Shown here: positions 13,447-13,559 of the stretch, piece by piece | Numbering within the stretch: position 1 is the stretch's first letter | Layout: every line of letters starts with the position of its first letter | Assembly: GCA_934486495.1 (NCBI GenBank) | Contig: CAKSPW010000059.1 | Location: forward strand, 1 to 13,559 | DNA from: an uncultured Clostridia bacterium | Lineage (GTDB): Bacteria; Bacillota; Clostridia; UBA1381 | DNA length: 13,559 nt | Reading direction: 5' to 3' | Position numbers and translations under genes: made by a program | Notes under the pieces: model-generated | Database searches by the model: none | Seen by the model: the letters and a program-made list of their open reading frames with translations, nothing else | Told to the model about the DNA's origin: nothing

Positions 13447-13559
13447 AGTTTAACCTTGACTTAAAAACCACCTCTTGTCGAAATAATAAAATTCACTATT
13501 AAAACCTCACCCTCGCCGAAACCATATCGGATTCGCTCATAGGTGCAACAAATTAACAC

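Noticed and set aside
13461..13559. Minus-strand open frame running off the right edge (32 codons)
   Set aside because: This length is expected by chance, no family is recognisable and the upstream part is missing; the last 113 bases are left unassigned.
1..13559. CRISPR arrays, tRNA and rRNA genes
   Set aside because: No regularly spaced direct repeats, cloverleaf-like segments or rRNA-like blocks were seen on either strand by eye.

Overview
The window looks like chromosome of an endospore-forming, low-GC member of the Clostridia (Bacillota). The evidence is a cotJ spore-coat operon, strong GGAGG-type ribosome binding sites, TTG starts, and Gram-positive-style SbcCD, MnmG and YesL-family proteins. 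No species can be assigned from the sequence alone.

Region 1 (1 to about 2943) is the right-hand end of an integrated mobile element that continues beyond the left edge. It holds a sigma-70 region-4-like regulator, a roughly 700-base apparently non-coding stretch with several hairpins, a small SHOCT-like protein, and a large serine recombinase reading towards the element end.

Region 2 (about 2944-3559, minus strand) is the cotJA-cotJB-cotJC spore-coat operon, with one-base stop/start overlaps. cotJC is cut after codon 62, exactly where the element begins, so the element sits inside a sporulation gene. This resembles the skin-type intervening elements that are excised from sporulation genes in the mother cell. 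It is the most interesting observation here; the other half of cotJC is outside the window.

Region 3 (3560-8669) has a divergent intergenic region with terminator-like hairpins, a 12-bp inverted repeat and a consensus SigA promoter. It is followed by sbcD and sbcC, overlapping by ATGA, which encode the SbcCD (Mre11-Rad50-like) nuclease. The sbcD leader is odd: a well-placed GTG start lies in frame 47 codons upstream of the canonical start, and the intervening DNA looks like an inserted repeat. A small membrane protein with zinc ribbons at both ends follows, ending at a strong palindromic terminator shared with the convergent gene.

Region 4 (8701-13446) has a minus-strand RluC/RluD-type pseudouridine synthase, divergent from a plus-strand cluster: YesL-family membrane protein, mnmG (tRNA wobble-uridine modification), a DEDDh exonuclease and a small MGMT-like protein, closed by an intrinsic terminator. 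The pseudouridine synthase and the cluster appear to share two almost completely superimposed promoters in opposite directions. Themes are DNA repair (SbcCD, exonuclease, alkyltransferase-like protein) and RNA modification (pseudouridine synthase, MnmG).
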